Positions 1-6,346 of a stretch of 16,383 bases of DNA are shown piece by piece. The notes beneath the pieces were generated by a model that was not told where the DNA came from, ran no database searches, and was given only the letters and a program-made list of their open reading frames with translations. The position numbers and the translations under genes are program-made. How positions within the stretch are numbered: position 1 is the stretch's first letter; every line of letters begins with the position of its first letter. The stretch covers positions 1-16,383 of the forward strand of contig DATKCA010000050.1 of assembly GCA_035544675.1 (NCBI GenBank), in the 5' to 3' direction. Source of the DNA: DATKCA01 sp035544675. GTDB taxonomy: Bacteria > Acidobacteriota > Thermoanaerobaculia > Gp7-AA8.

Positions 1-62
1 AGAGCCGTCACAGGTTGAGCTCTACTTGTTGTGGAGAAAGGGAAAAGGCAAGACCTGACCCC
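1..62. other. Left-edge intergenic end, possible tail of a repeat or mobile element
   Basis: No gene is visible in the 62 bases beyond the ybeY stop. Read on the minus strand, the stretch begins GGGGTCAGGTCTTGCC followed by a pyrimidine-rich run (bases 62 to about 30). From memory, this phrase resembles the ends of dispersed repeats or transposase-linked elements in other genomes. It has no visible inverted partner inside the window, so the call is weak. It could equally be ordinary intergenic DNA ending the ybeY operon. Confidence 0.2.
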
Positions 63-512
63 CTACTCCAACCCCACGGAGTGCCTGACCTCGACTTCGA
101 GCTCGTTCATCTCGCCGGCGTCGGTCTCGTGGTCCCATCCCAGGGCGTGGAGGACGCCGTGGAGGATGAGGTAGCGCACTTCGGTGGCCACCGAGTGGCG
201 CTCTTCGCGCGCCTGGCGGCGCGCCTGATCCACTGAGATCACGATGTCGCCGAGCGGCCGGCCGGCCTGCCCGGGGTGGCCATAGGAGTCGTCGGCCGGA
301 AACGTCAGCACGTCGGTCGTCCTGTTGCGGTGCCGGAACTTGCGGTTCAGCGACTTCATGCTCTCGTCGTCGACGAAGGCGATGGAGACGCCGGTGATCT
401 CCTCTTTCAGCCGGTCGAGATTGCCGAGCGTGAGCAACACCTTCCGGACGAAGCTCATGACCTCCCGGCGGCTGAGGCGCGGGACAGCCGGTCCGGTGAC
501 CTCGACGTTCAC
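63..512 (-). CDS. ybeY: Endoribonuclease YbeY (rRNA maturation factor)
   Basis: YbeY is a zinc-dependent single-strand endoribonuclease that takes part in 16S rRNA 3'-end maturation and 70S ribosome quality control in the cytoplasm. The 149-residue product has the usual family length. It carries the metal site HGVLHALGWDH (His118, His122, His128, the H-x3-H-x5-H pattern) and the upstream family block NRKFRHRNRTTDVLTFP (about 56-72). The start is GTG at 510-512 and overlaps the phoH stop by four bases (GTGA), which indicates translational coupling. The phoH-ybeY order is conserved in many bacteria and supports the call. It is the last gene of the minus-strand operon inside the window. Nothing essential is missing. 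Confidence 0.96.
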   Translation of the reverse strand: MNVEVTGPAVPRLSRREVMSFVRKVLLTLGNLDRLKEEITGVSIAFVDDESMKSLNRKFRHRNRTTDVLTFPADDSYGHPGQAGRPLGDIVISVDQARRQAREERHSVATEVRYLILHGVLHALGWDHETDAGEMNELEVEVRHSVGLE

Positions 513-1501
513 GAACGCGCGGCCTGTTCCGCGGCCTCTTTCGCGTCGAGGCGTTCCTTCTTCTCGAGGTCTGCCTTGTCGTACGCGTTCACGATCTTCG
601 ACACGAGCGGATGACGCACCACGTCCCTGTGCGTGAAGTCGAAGAACTTGATCCCTTCCTCGTTGCCGAGAATCCGGCGCGCTTCCTTGAGACCCGACTT
701 CTTCCCTTCGGGCAGGTCGACCTGCGTGACGTCGCCCGTCACGACCGCCTGCGAGCCGAACCCGAGGCGGGTGAGGAACATCTTCATCTGCTCGGGCGTG
801 GTGTTCTGGGCCTCGTCCAGGATGATGAACGCGTCGTTGAGGGTGCGGCCGCGCATGAACGCCAGGGGAGCGATCTCGATCACGTTGCGCTCCATCAGCT
901 TCTCGACCTTCTCGATGCCGATGATGTCGTAGAGCGAGTCGTACAGCGGCCGCAGATACGGATTCACCTTCTCGGCGATGTCGCCGGGAAGGAATCCCAG
1001 CCGCTCGCCCGCTTCCACGGCCGGGCGGCAGAGGACGATGCGCTTGATCGTCTTCTCGGCCAGCTGCGCCGCGGCGGCTCCCACGGCCAGGAACGTCTTC
1101 CCGGTCCCGGCCGGCCCGATGCCGAACGTGATGTCGTGCTCCTGGATGGCCTGCAGGTACATCTTCTGCGCGAGGTTCCGTGGCGTGACCACTTTGCGGA
1201 CCGCCGGCTGGACGACGTCATCCGTGAAAAAGTCGACGATGCTGGCGTCCGGCTTGTCCAGCAGGACGCGCATGCCGGTGGAGACGTCCGACTTCCTGAT
1301 CGGGTAGCCCTGGAAGATCAGCTCCTGCATCTGCGCCAGAAGCTTCTCGACCGGAGCGACACTGGCCGGGTCCCCCTGGACGAAAATCTCGTTTCCCCGC
1401 GAGGAGATCTTCACCTTGAAGGCGTCCTCGATCATCCGGAGGTTCTCGTCGTGACTGCCGAAGAGTGTCTGCGTTCCGTGTTCGTCCAGCGTGAGTTCCA
1501 T
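509..1501 (-). CDS. phoH: PhoH-like ATPase
   Basis: PhoH-family (PhoH-like/YbeZ) P-loop ATPase of 330 residues, thought to act with YbeY in RNA processing; its exact substrate is not settled for the family. Residues 1-100 form the N-terminal nucleic-acid-binding (KH-like) part. Walker A is GPAGTGKT (129-136) and Walker B FIILDE (225-230), followed by AQNTTPEQMKMFLTR and a sensor-like VVTGDVTQVDLP. All catalytic motifs are intact. The start is ATG with AAGGAG at 1512-1517, ten bases upstream. The rsmD stop lies 23 bases before the start, and the stop overlaps the ybeY start. The C-terminal tail is short, charged and Ala-rich. Confidence 0.95.
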   Translation of the reverse strand: MELTLDEHGTQTLFGSHDENLRMIEDAFKVKISSRGNEIFVQGDPASVAPVEKLLAQMQELIFQGYPIRKSDVSTGMRVLLDKPDASIVDFFTDDVVQPAVRKVVTPRNLAQKMYLQAIQEHDITFGIGPAGTGKTFLAVGAAAAQLAEKTIKRIVLCRPAVEAGERLGFLPGDIAEKVNPYLRPLYDSLYDIIGIEKVEKLMERNVIEIAPLAFMRGRTLNDAFIILDEAQNTTPEQMKMFLTRLGFGSQAVVTGDVTQVDLPEGKKSGLKEARRILGNEEGIKFFDFTHRDVVRHPLVSKIVNAYDKADLEKKERLDAKEAAEQAARS

Positions 1502-1524
1502 TTGGTCTTCTCTCCTTGCAAACG

Positions 1525-2091
1525 CTATGGCAGCGGCCTCGACACTTCAAAAAAACTGATGGAAACCTCGCCGTAACGGGCTGTGCGGGTGAGCTGAAGA
1601 GTGGAGCGGCGCGCCTGGCCGGCGGCCGGCACGGCAGCCGCTCCACTGCGATGCTCGAGGGCGACGATTGCGTCCGGGAGGATTCGTTCTTCGATCGCCA
1701 CCAGCAGTGCGTCGTACTCTTCGAACGCGTAGGGCGGATCGGCGTACACGAGGTCGAATGGCTCCGCGCCGAGGTGTTTCAGCGCCGGCTCCACCTCGCC
1801 GCAAAGCGCCACGACCGGCAGCTCCAGGCTCCTGGCCATCTCGCCGATCCTGACGATGTTCTGCCGCGAGCTGTCGATGGCTACGGCGGCCGCCGCACCT
1901 CGCGACACCGCCTCGAACGAGAAGATGCCGCTGCCGGCAAAGAGGTCGAGGAAGCGGGCGTTCACGATCCGCGCGCCGATGATGTTGAAGTAAGCCTGCC
2001 GCGCCCGTTCCGAGGTCGGCCGCACATTGCGCGGCGGAACCGGGATCCGGCGCCCGCGAAGCGTTCCCCCGCTGATGCGCAGCGCCGGCAT
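1525..2091 (-). CDS. rsmD: 16S rRNA (guanine-966-N2)-methyltransferase RsmD
   Basis: SAM-dependent methyltransferase that modifies G966 (E. coli numbering) of 16S rRNA during 30S assembly. The 188-residue length is normal. The N-terminus (MPALRISGGTLRGRRIPVP) is typical of RsmD. The SAM-binding motif I is FLDLFAGSG (about 48-56), and the catalytic N-methylase motif appears as YADPPY, i.e. a DPPY/F motif. The C-terminal strand ends near RYGEVSISFF, as in homologues. The gene starts 27 bases after the preceding exported-protein gene; a G-rich run (CTGGGGGCTG) just before the ATG may serve as the ribosome site. A long inverted repeat sits inside its 3' third (1600-1647). Confidence 0.95.
   Translation of the reverse strand: MPALRISGGTLRGRRIPVPPRNVRPTSERARQAYFNIIGARIVNARFLDLFAGSGIFSFEAVSRGAAAAVAIDSSRQNIVRIGEMARSLELPVVALCGEVEPALKHLGAEPFDLVYADPPYAFEEYDALLVAIEERILPDAIVALEHRSGAAAVPAAGQARRSTLQLTRTARYGEVSISFFEVSRPLP
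1600..1647. repeat. Inverted repeat inside rsmD
   Basis: AGTGGAGCGGC at 1600-1610 is the exact reverse complement of GCCGCTCCACT at 1637-1647. The 26-base spacer contains a further GGCCGGC/GCCGGC palindrome. It encodes the Ala-rich segment SGAAAVPAAGQARRST of RsmD. The arm core GTGGAGCG is shared with the palindrome at 4618-4634 and the repeat at 14726-14774. The symmetry is direct observation. Any function as a hairpin or former repeat insertion is not shown. Confidence 0.45.
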
Positions 2092-2101
2092 CAGCCCCCA
2101 G

Positions 2102-2118
2102 GGCCCGAGGCCCGAGGC
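2102..2118. repeat. Short 7-base tandem repeat (GGCCCGA)
   Basis: GGCCCGA occurs twice in direct succession (2102-2108, 2109-2115), followed by a partial GGC. It lies in the 27-base gap between the exported-protein gene and rsmD. It is too short to be striking alone, but it shares the 7-base period of the arrays at 7497-7524, 12146-12237 and 12253-12280. Confidence 0.4.
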
Positions 2119-2934
2119 CTATTGCGCCGGTTTGCCGACAAAGTAGTTGTGGAGGTCTTTCTTGGCAATGTAGAGGATGGTCGGCTGGCTCACGCAGCGC
2201 AGCTGCACGATCCCGCTGTCGGCGATGACCCGCTCGACCCTGTAGACCCTCCGGTCGTCGCCGACCAGCTCGTCTCCCACCTTCGGCTCGTAGCCAGCCA
2301 CGCTGCTCGTCACTTCGCGATCCTCGGTGATCGCGCGAAGGAGATCCTCGAGCGGGCCGACCTGGTCCTGCAGCCGCTTCGGCTTGGTTCCCGTCGGGTC
2401 GAACAGCCGCTCCACGAACGAGTCGCCGTCGTAGATCCGCAGCCGCGCGGTCCGCAGCTCCGCGGGCGGCGTCACTTCCATCTCGCCGATTTTCCGCAGG
2501 GAGCGGGCGCTGGTGACCTCCAGGTATTTCTCCAGCGCGTCGGGCGGGATGATCACGCGCTTCTGAATCGTCCCGCCCGCGCCCGAGAGCCGCACGACGA
2601 CGAGGCCGCCTTCGAAGAACGAGATGCGCTGGTCGATGACGGCGTTACGGACGTGATAGTCGACCAGCGGCAGCGGCAGCCGGCCGTCGATCAGCTGCGA
2701 TCCGATGGCCTGCTGCGCGCCGACCAGCTCGGGGATCTCGTAGCGCTTGAGGCGGCGGCGCTGCTTCTCCGGAATGGGCACCGCGATCGCGCCGCCCAGG
2801 GGCGCTGTATCGACTTTGGAGATGTCGTGGGGCTCGGCGGCCGTGCCGGGCGCCGGCGGGTCGTGTTGCGCCAGGACAGGCACGGGCAGCGCGATGACCA
2901 CCGCCGCCAGCACCCATCTCCATTTCGCGTTCAT
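2119..2934 (-). CDS. Exported protein of unknown function
   Basis: I do not recognise this 271-residue protein. It starts with a classical signal peptide: MNAKWRWVLAAVVIALPVPVLA, with a basic/Trp n-region, a hydrophobic core and a probable signal peptidase I site after Ala22. It is therefore probably periplasmic or secreted. The mature part has a Pro-rich linker (about 25-55), then a mixed alpha/beta region with no obvious catalytic motif. The last about 55 residues start GDELVGDDRRVYRVERV and look like a small beta-rich domain. No further membrane segment is seen. The ATG overlaps the end of the CCA-enzyme gene (ATGA, 2931-2934), so it is co-translated with an RNA-processing gene although its product leaves the cytoplasm. 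Confidence 0.8.
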   Translation of the reverse strand: MNAKWRWVLAAVVIALPVPVLAQHDPPAPGTAAEPHDISKVDTAPLGGAIAVPIPEKQRRRLKRYEIPELVGAQQAIGSQLIDGRLPLPLVDYHVRNAVIDQRISFFEGGLVVVRLSGAGGTIQKRVIIPPDALEKYLEVTSARSLRKIGEMEVTPPAELRTARLRIYDGDSFVERLFDPTGTKPKRLQDQVGPLEDLLRAITEDREVTSSVAGYEPKVGDELVGDDRRVYRVERVIADSGIVQLRCVSQPTILYIAKKDLHNYFVGKPAQ

Positions 2935-4169
2935 TTCGGAGTCGCAGCCTGCTCATGATCAAGATACTTGATCGCCATCTCGCGGGCAAAGCTCCGGGCT
3001 CGATCGGGGGGGATCTCGCCTGTGAACACGGCCTCCCGGGTCCGCTCCAGCGCCCTGGCGACGTGAGGGCCGCCCGGCACTTCCAGCTCGTTGCCGCGGA
3101 GCGAGAGCTTGAAGCGGCGGAAGGCCTCGTACCGCGCCACGTACTCCCGCTCCCGCGGCCTCTCCGCCGCGATCATGGCCAGCAGCTCCGGCGTCACGCT
3201 CCTGAACAGGCGGAACCGCTGGCGCTCCGACGACGTGTTGTCGAGCGCCTCTTCCAGCCGCGGGACGTCGTGCGCGATCTGCAGCACGCCGCGGGTGCGC
3301 TTCTGCGACAGGCCCGAGCCTTCCAGCTGCGCGCCGGTCGCGTCCGTGCCGCGGAGCAGCGCGCCGGTGTAGAGAACATAGCGATCGAGATCCGGACGCG
3401 TGGCCAGCTCCTGACGGATCTGCTGCAGCGTCGCCGCCGCGGCCGGGTCGGTCTTCTGCCCGAGGAGAACGTCGAGCACCCCCTGCTGGGCGAGAGCGAG
3501 CAGGACCTGTGGCGCCTCTTCCTCGTCCATGGCCAGGAACAGCTCCCGCCACAGTCTCTCTTTCGAGACCGTGGCCAGGGCGCCGGCGGCAATGGCCTCG
3601 CGCATCAGTTGCGCCGTGTGCGACTCGACCGAGAATCCGAGACGGGCCGCCAGCCGCAGCGCGCGGAACACGCGCGTCGGATCGTCGACGAAGCTCTTCT
3701 CGTGCAGCACGCGGATCACGCGCGTCTTGAGGTCGCTCTCCCCGCCGGCCGGATCGTGAAACGACCCGTTCATCAGGTCCATGGCGATCGCGTTGATGGA
3801 GAAGTCGCGCCGCAGGAGGTCGTCCTCGAGGTTTCCCGGTGAAACAGCCGGCAGGGAGCCGGGAGCGCGGTAGCGTTCCTTCCGCGCCGTGGCGATGTCG
3901 ATCTCCGGCAGCCCCTCGGCCGTGACCTTGTAGGTCAGGAACTGAGGGTAGGAGCGGACGCGCCCCTCGACGCGCTTCGCGAGCGCACGGGCCAGCGTCG
4001 AGCTCCCTTCCTCGAGCGTCAGGTCGACGTCGCCGGCGGGGCGTCCGAGGAGGATGTCGCGGACTGGGCCGCCCACGAGAAAAGGCCGGCAGTCCTTCTC
4101 GGCCGCGACTTCCCGGACGATGTCGAGGGCGCGACTCTGCGAGTTGGGGACTTCCAGTTGCTGTCTCAT
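2931..4169 (-). CDS. CCA tRNA nucleotidyltransferase / poly(A) polymerase family protein
   Basis: Class II nucleotidyltransferase of 412 residues. Family members add or repair the CCA end of tRNAs or polyadenylate RNA. The head domain shows LVGGPVRDILLG (31-42), followed by the metal-binding DVD (Asp47, Asp49) and a third acidic position in EIDIATARKERY (about 89-100). Next come the RRDFSINAIAMD motif (120-131) and the neck block DPTRVFRALRLAARLGF. The C-terminal half is helical and variable, as in family members; I see no HD phosphohydrolase motif. Sequence alone does not separate a CCA-adding enzyme from poly(A) polymerase, although a tRNA role suits the neighbours. Both ends overlap neighbouring genes by four bases (ATGA). 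Confidence 0.9.
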   Translation of the reverse strand: MRQQLEVPNSQSRALDIVREVAAEKDCRPFLVGGPVRDILLGRPAGDVDLTLEEGSSTLARALAKRVEGRVRSYPQFLTYKVTAEGLPEIDIATARKERYRAPGSLPAVSPGNLEDDLLRRDFSINAIAMDLMNGSFHDPAGGESDLKTRVIRVLHEKSFVDDPTRVFRALRLAARLGFSVESHTAQLMREAIAAGALATVSKERLWRELFLAMDEEEAPQVLLALAQQGVLDVLLGQKTDPAAAATLQQIRQELATRPDLDRYVLYTGALLRGTDATGAQLEGSGLSQKRTRGVLQIAHDVPRLEEALDNTSSERQRFRLFRSVTPELLAMIAAERPREREYVARYEAFRRFKLSLRGNELEVPGGPHVARALERTREAVFTGEIPPDRARSFAREMAIKYLDHEQAATPK

Positions 4170-4927
4170 GTCACCGTGGCTTGGTAGACTCGTTCAAGGA
4201 CACGAAGGCGCTGCCGCGGACGGAACTTCCCGACCGTCTGCCGTGCTGCATCGATTTTCAGTCGTGCTACCTCGGACTTGAACAGGGCCTCTAGTATCGC
4301 ATGAGTGAGCTCGTTGGGATCTTTGCGCGGGACGAGAAAGCCGGTCCGTCCCTTCTCCAGCCGGTGTTCGTTGATCGGAGTCCTCGCAGCGACAACTCTC
4401 TTTCCTGCAACGATGGCTTCGGCGGTGAAGCCGTCGAAGTCGCCGTCCTCGATGGCGGGATCGACCCACACGTCTACTTCGCGTAGATCGTCGGGGGCGG
4501 GAGGAGTGTCGAACGTGCGCCAGGCGATGTCGTCGCGGAAGCGGTGGATGCGGGCCATGGTCTGCTCGACCTGGTTCTGAACGCCGGGGCGGGAACCGAC
4601 GAAAGACGCGATGAGGTGTGGAGCGCCGCTCCACCCGTCAAGCCGCGGCGCTTCGCGGAAGAAGGCCTCCTCCACGGCCTCCGGCAGATTGAACGGGGTC
4701 ACCACGAGGCGTGGCGGGCTCGATCTGCGGAACCAGGACTTCGCCGGCGCGGCGGAGGCGATGTACGGGAGGGCGAGGGGGGGCGGGGATCCATAGACAT
4801 GCACAAGATCGGGGGCATCCGCGACGAGGACGAATTTCTCCGACGGCGTGGCCGAGTCGATGCGCAAACACTTCCTTTCATATGCGGAAGCGTCGGGCGC
4901 GACGATTTGCAGGATGCGCAGCTTCAT
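4166..4927 (-). CDS. Glycosyltransferase-like protein (GT-B/GT4 type), reduced, with degenerate EX7E motif
   Basis: This 253-residue protein resembles the C-terminal half of GT4-family glycosyltransferases: a nucleotide-sugar binding block with FDGFTAEAIVAGKRVVAA, then PINEHRLEKGRTGFLVP and DPNELTHAILEAL. The N-terminal Rossmann-like part is short (VHVYGSPPPLALPYIA region). Active GT4 enzymes usually have 350-400 residues and an E-x7-E motif. Here the first Glu position is Asp and only four residues separate it from the second Glu. Donor-sugar transfer is therefore uncertain, and it may be a divergent or non-catalytic member. It is the first gene of the minus-strand operon, its stop overlaps the cca start (ATGA), and a -10-like TACAAT lies nine bases before the ATG. 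Confidence 0.7.
   Translation of the reverse strand: MKLRILQIVAPDASAYERKCLRIDSATPSEKFVLVADAPDLVHVYGSPPPLALPYIASAAPAKSWFRRSSPPRLVVTPFNLPEAVEEAFFREAPRLDGWSGAPHLIASFVGSRPGVQNQVEQTMARIHRFRDDIAWRTFDTPPAPDDLREVDVWVDPAIEDGDFDGFTAEAIVAGKRVVAARTPINEHRLEKGRTGFLVPRKDPNELTHAILEALFKSEVARLKIDAARQTVGKFRPRQRLRVLERVYQATVT
4618..4634. repeat. Perfect 17-base palindrome inside the glycosyltransferase-like gene
   Basis: GTGGAGCG (4618-4625), a central C, then CGCTCCAC (4627-4634): eight-base arms with full complementarity. It is translated as part of the segment around WSGAPH. The arm sequence matches the arms of the inverted repeat in rsmD (1600-1647) and part of the repeat downstream of lspA. Chance in GC-rich coding DNA cannot be excluded. 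Confidence 0.4.
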
Positions 4928-4936
4928 CGCGAAACC

Positions 4937-4946
4937 ATTGTAGAAT
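4937..4946. promoter_or_regulatory. Candidate bidirectional promoter with overlapping -10 boxes
   Basis: The 36-base gap between two divergent genes (4928-4963) holds the near-palindrome ATTGTAGAAT. On the plus strand it gives TAGAAT (4941-4946), 17 bases before the cyclase ATG. On the minus strand it gives TACAAT (4942-4937), nine bases before the glycosyltransferase-like ATG. Each hexamer matches TATAAT at five of six positions, and they overlap by two bases. No good -35 element is visible at 16-18 bases in either direction. Start sites would fall near 4953 (+) and 4930 (-), giving very short leaders and no Shine-Dalgarno. Confidence 0.45.
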
Positions 4947-4963
4947 TAAGCGTTTCGCTCGAA

Positions 4964-6280
4964 ATGACTCTGCAAACCGTGGGCATCTACAGCGGTCGGG
5001 AGGACGTGCTTCTCCGCCTGCGCGAGAGCTGTCCGTCGTGGAACGTGACGACGGAAGGACTGGAGCGTGACGGTTGCCGCATCGTCGTCATCGACGTCGA
5101 CTGGCATCGCCTCCTGGAGGCGCCGCCGCGGAAGAGTCTCGTGCGCGTCATCCTCTGTGAGGGGACGGTCCCTCCGACGCGGCGCCAGGGCGAAGTGCGA
5201 CTCGACCGCGCCGTGTTCCTGGAGAATCCAGCCGAGTATCTCGACTTCGCGGCCGATCTCGCCGACACCGCCGTCCACGCCGCCGCACTGGAGCAGGACC
5301 TCGGCAACCTCAGCCAGATCCACGAGATGATGTCGATGGTCGAGGCGGACGACGTCTCCGAGCGCATCACCCGCACCGTTCTCGAGCTTCTCTCGCTGAC
5401 GCGCGCCACGCTGTTCCTCCACGACCCGCGCCTGGAACGCTACGTCGTCTCCTTCTCCAACGATCCGACGTACCAGGAGACGGGGGAGTTCCTCCCGGGC
5501 ATCCCGTCCGACCTGCTGCAGCGGGCGCTCTCGTCGGGCCGCTTCTTCGCCTCCGACCGCGCCCCCAACGGCAACGGAATGATCGTGATGCCTTTGCAGG
5601 TGAAGGAAGATCTGGTGGGCGTGATCCGCGTGCCGCTCACCAGAGACGACACGTTCACCGACGAGGCAGCGAACAACGTCTCCCGGTACCTGGCCGCGGT
5701 TGCTCAGGTGCTGAGCAACATCTACCAGCTGACGCGCAGCCGCGACCTGGCCATGCGCGACGACCTGACCAAGGCGTTCAACCGCCGCTTCTTCGAGTCG
5801 TACCTGGACGAGGAGATCGAGCGCTCCCGCCGCTACGGCTCGCTCTTCAGCATCATCTTCCTGGACCTGGACGACCTGAAGATGGTGAACAACTTCTACG
5901 GGCATCTCACCGGCTCGCGCACGCTGCAGGAAGTGGCCAAGCGGATCCTGAGCGCGGTGCGCGGCATCGACAAGGTGGTGCGGTTCGGCGGGGACGAATT
6001 CTGCATCATCCTGCCGCAGACCGATCAGGACCAGGCGTACGCCGTGGCCAACCGCGTCCGCAAGGCCATGACCGGAGCCGTGTTCCAGGTCGACGCGAAC
6101 GTGGAGGTCTCCATCACGGCCAGCTTCGGCATCGCCACGTATCCGACGCACGCCGCCACCAAAGAAGACCTCGTCCGCCAGGCCGACGCCGCGATGTATC
6201 GCGTGAAATCGTCGACGAAGAACTCTGTGGGGGTGGCGGTGGTGAGCTCCACCAGCCTGAGCGCCATCCCACCATCCTGA
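4964..6280 (+). CDS. GAF-GGDEF nucleotide cyclase, predicted Hypr type (3',3'-cGAMP/c-di-GMP synthase)
   Basis: Cytoplasmic signalling enzyme of 438 residues. Residues 1-90 form a receiver-like but unrecognised N-terminal region, 105-255 a GAF-type sensor, and 262-430 a GGDEF domain. The metal-binding segment is DLDDLKMVNN (from Asp301), GGDEF is intact at 342-346, and an RxxD inhibitory site (RGID, 333-336) lies exactly five residues before it. In GHLTGSRTL, Ser318 replaces the Asp (Asp344 of PleD) that reads guanine. This swap defines the Hypr subgroup, which makes cyclic AMP-GMP. The open frame extends upstream to 4544, but that part is antisense to the neighbouring gene and lacks domains, so the ATG at 4964 is preferred. 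No Shine-Dalgarno is visible. The stop codon lies inside a 20-base tandem repeat. Confidence 0.9.
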   Translation: MTLQTVGIYSGREDVLLRLRESCPSWNVTTEGLERDGCRIVVIDVDWHRLLEAPPRKSLVRVILCEGTVPPTRRQGEVRLDRAVFLENPAEYLDFAADLADTAVHAAALEQDLGNLSQIHEMMSMVEADDVSERITRTVLELLSLTRATLFLHDPRLERYVVSFSNDPTYQETGEFLPGIPSDLLQRALSSGRFFASDRAPNGNGMIVMPLQVKEDLVGVIRVPLTRDDTFTDEAANNVSRYLAAVAQVLSNIYQLTRSRDLAMRDDLTKAFNRRFFESYLDEEIERSRRYGSLFSIIFLDLDDLKMVNNFYGHLTGSRTLQEVAKRILSAVRGIDKVVRFGGDEFCIILPQTDQDQAYAVANRVRKAMTGAVFQVDANVEVSITASFGIATYPTHAATKEDLVRQADAAMYRVKSSTKNSVGVAVVSSTSLSAIPPS

Positions 6281-6295
6281 GCGCCGTCGCACCAT
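6256..6295. repeat. Tandem 20-base duplication across the cyclase stop codon
   Basis: CCTGAGCGCCATCCCACCAT (6256-6275) is followed directly by a copy with two substitutions (6276-6295, CCTGAGCGCCGTCGCACCAT). The cyclase stop TGA (6278-6280) lies in the second copy, and the first copy encodes the protein's tail around LSAIPPS. This looks like a recent local duplication that set or moved the C-terminus. Confidence 0.75.
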
Positions 6296-6335
6296 CCTTC
6301 GCTCCCGCCCCTGGGGGCCCACCCTCGCTCAGGAT
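6274..6335 (+). terminator. Inverted repeat after the cyclase gene, possible terminator or processing hairpin
   Basis: ATCCTGAGCG (6274-6283) is the exact reverse complement of CGCTCAGGAT (6326-6335). The 42-base loop contains an inner GCCCC/GGGGC hairpin (6307-6318). There is no U-tract, so intrinsic termination is uncertain. The right arm abuts and shares one base with the -10-like box of the next gene, so the structure separates the two transcription units. Confidence 0.35.
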
Positions 6336-6340
6336 AAACT
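6335..6340 (+). promoter_or_regulatory. -10-like box, leaderless configuration, for the DUF4388 gene
   Basis: TAAACT lies six bases before the GTG start at 6347, which would put the transcript start on or beside the first base of the start codon. The same TANACT-N6-GTG arrangement occurs at the lipoprotein gene starting at 14686 on the other strand. No -35 element is convincing. Confidence 0.35.
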
Positions 6341-6346
6341 CTGGAA

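Noticed and set aside
1600..1647. In-frame insertion of a palindromic element into RsmD (like Rickettsia palindromic elements)
   Set aside because: The distance between the flanking conserved RsmD blocks looks normal, so no extra residues appear to have been inserted.
1516..2958. Long plus-strand open frame of 480 codons opposite rsmD and the exported-protein gene
   Set aside because: High GC leaves long antisense frames open; the product is Arg/His/Asp-rich without domains, while the minus strand encodes a recognisable RsmD and a signal-peptide protein.
4544..4963. Upstream extension of the GGDEF reading frame by 140 codons
   Set aside because: It runs antisense through the glycosyltransferase-like gene, has no domain pattern, and the recognisable protein begins after ATG 4964.
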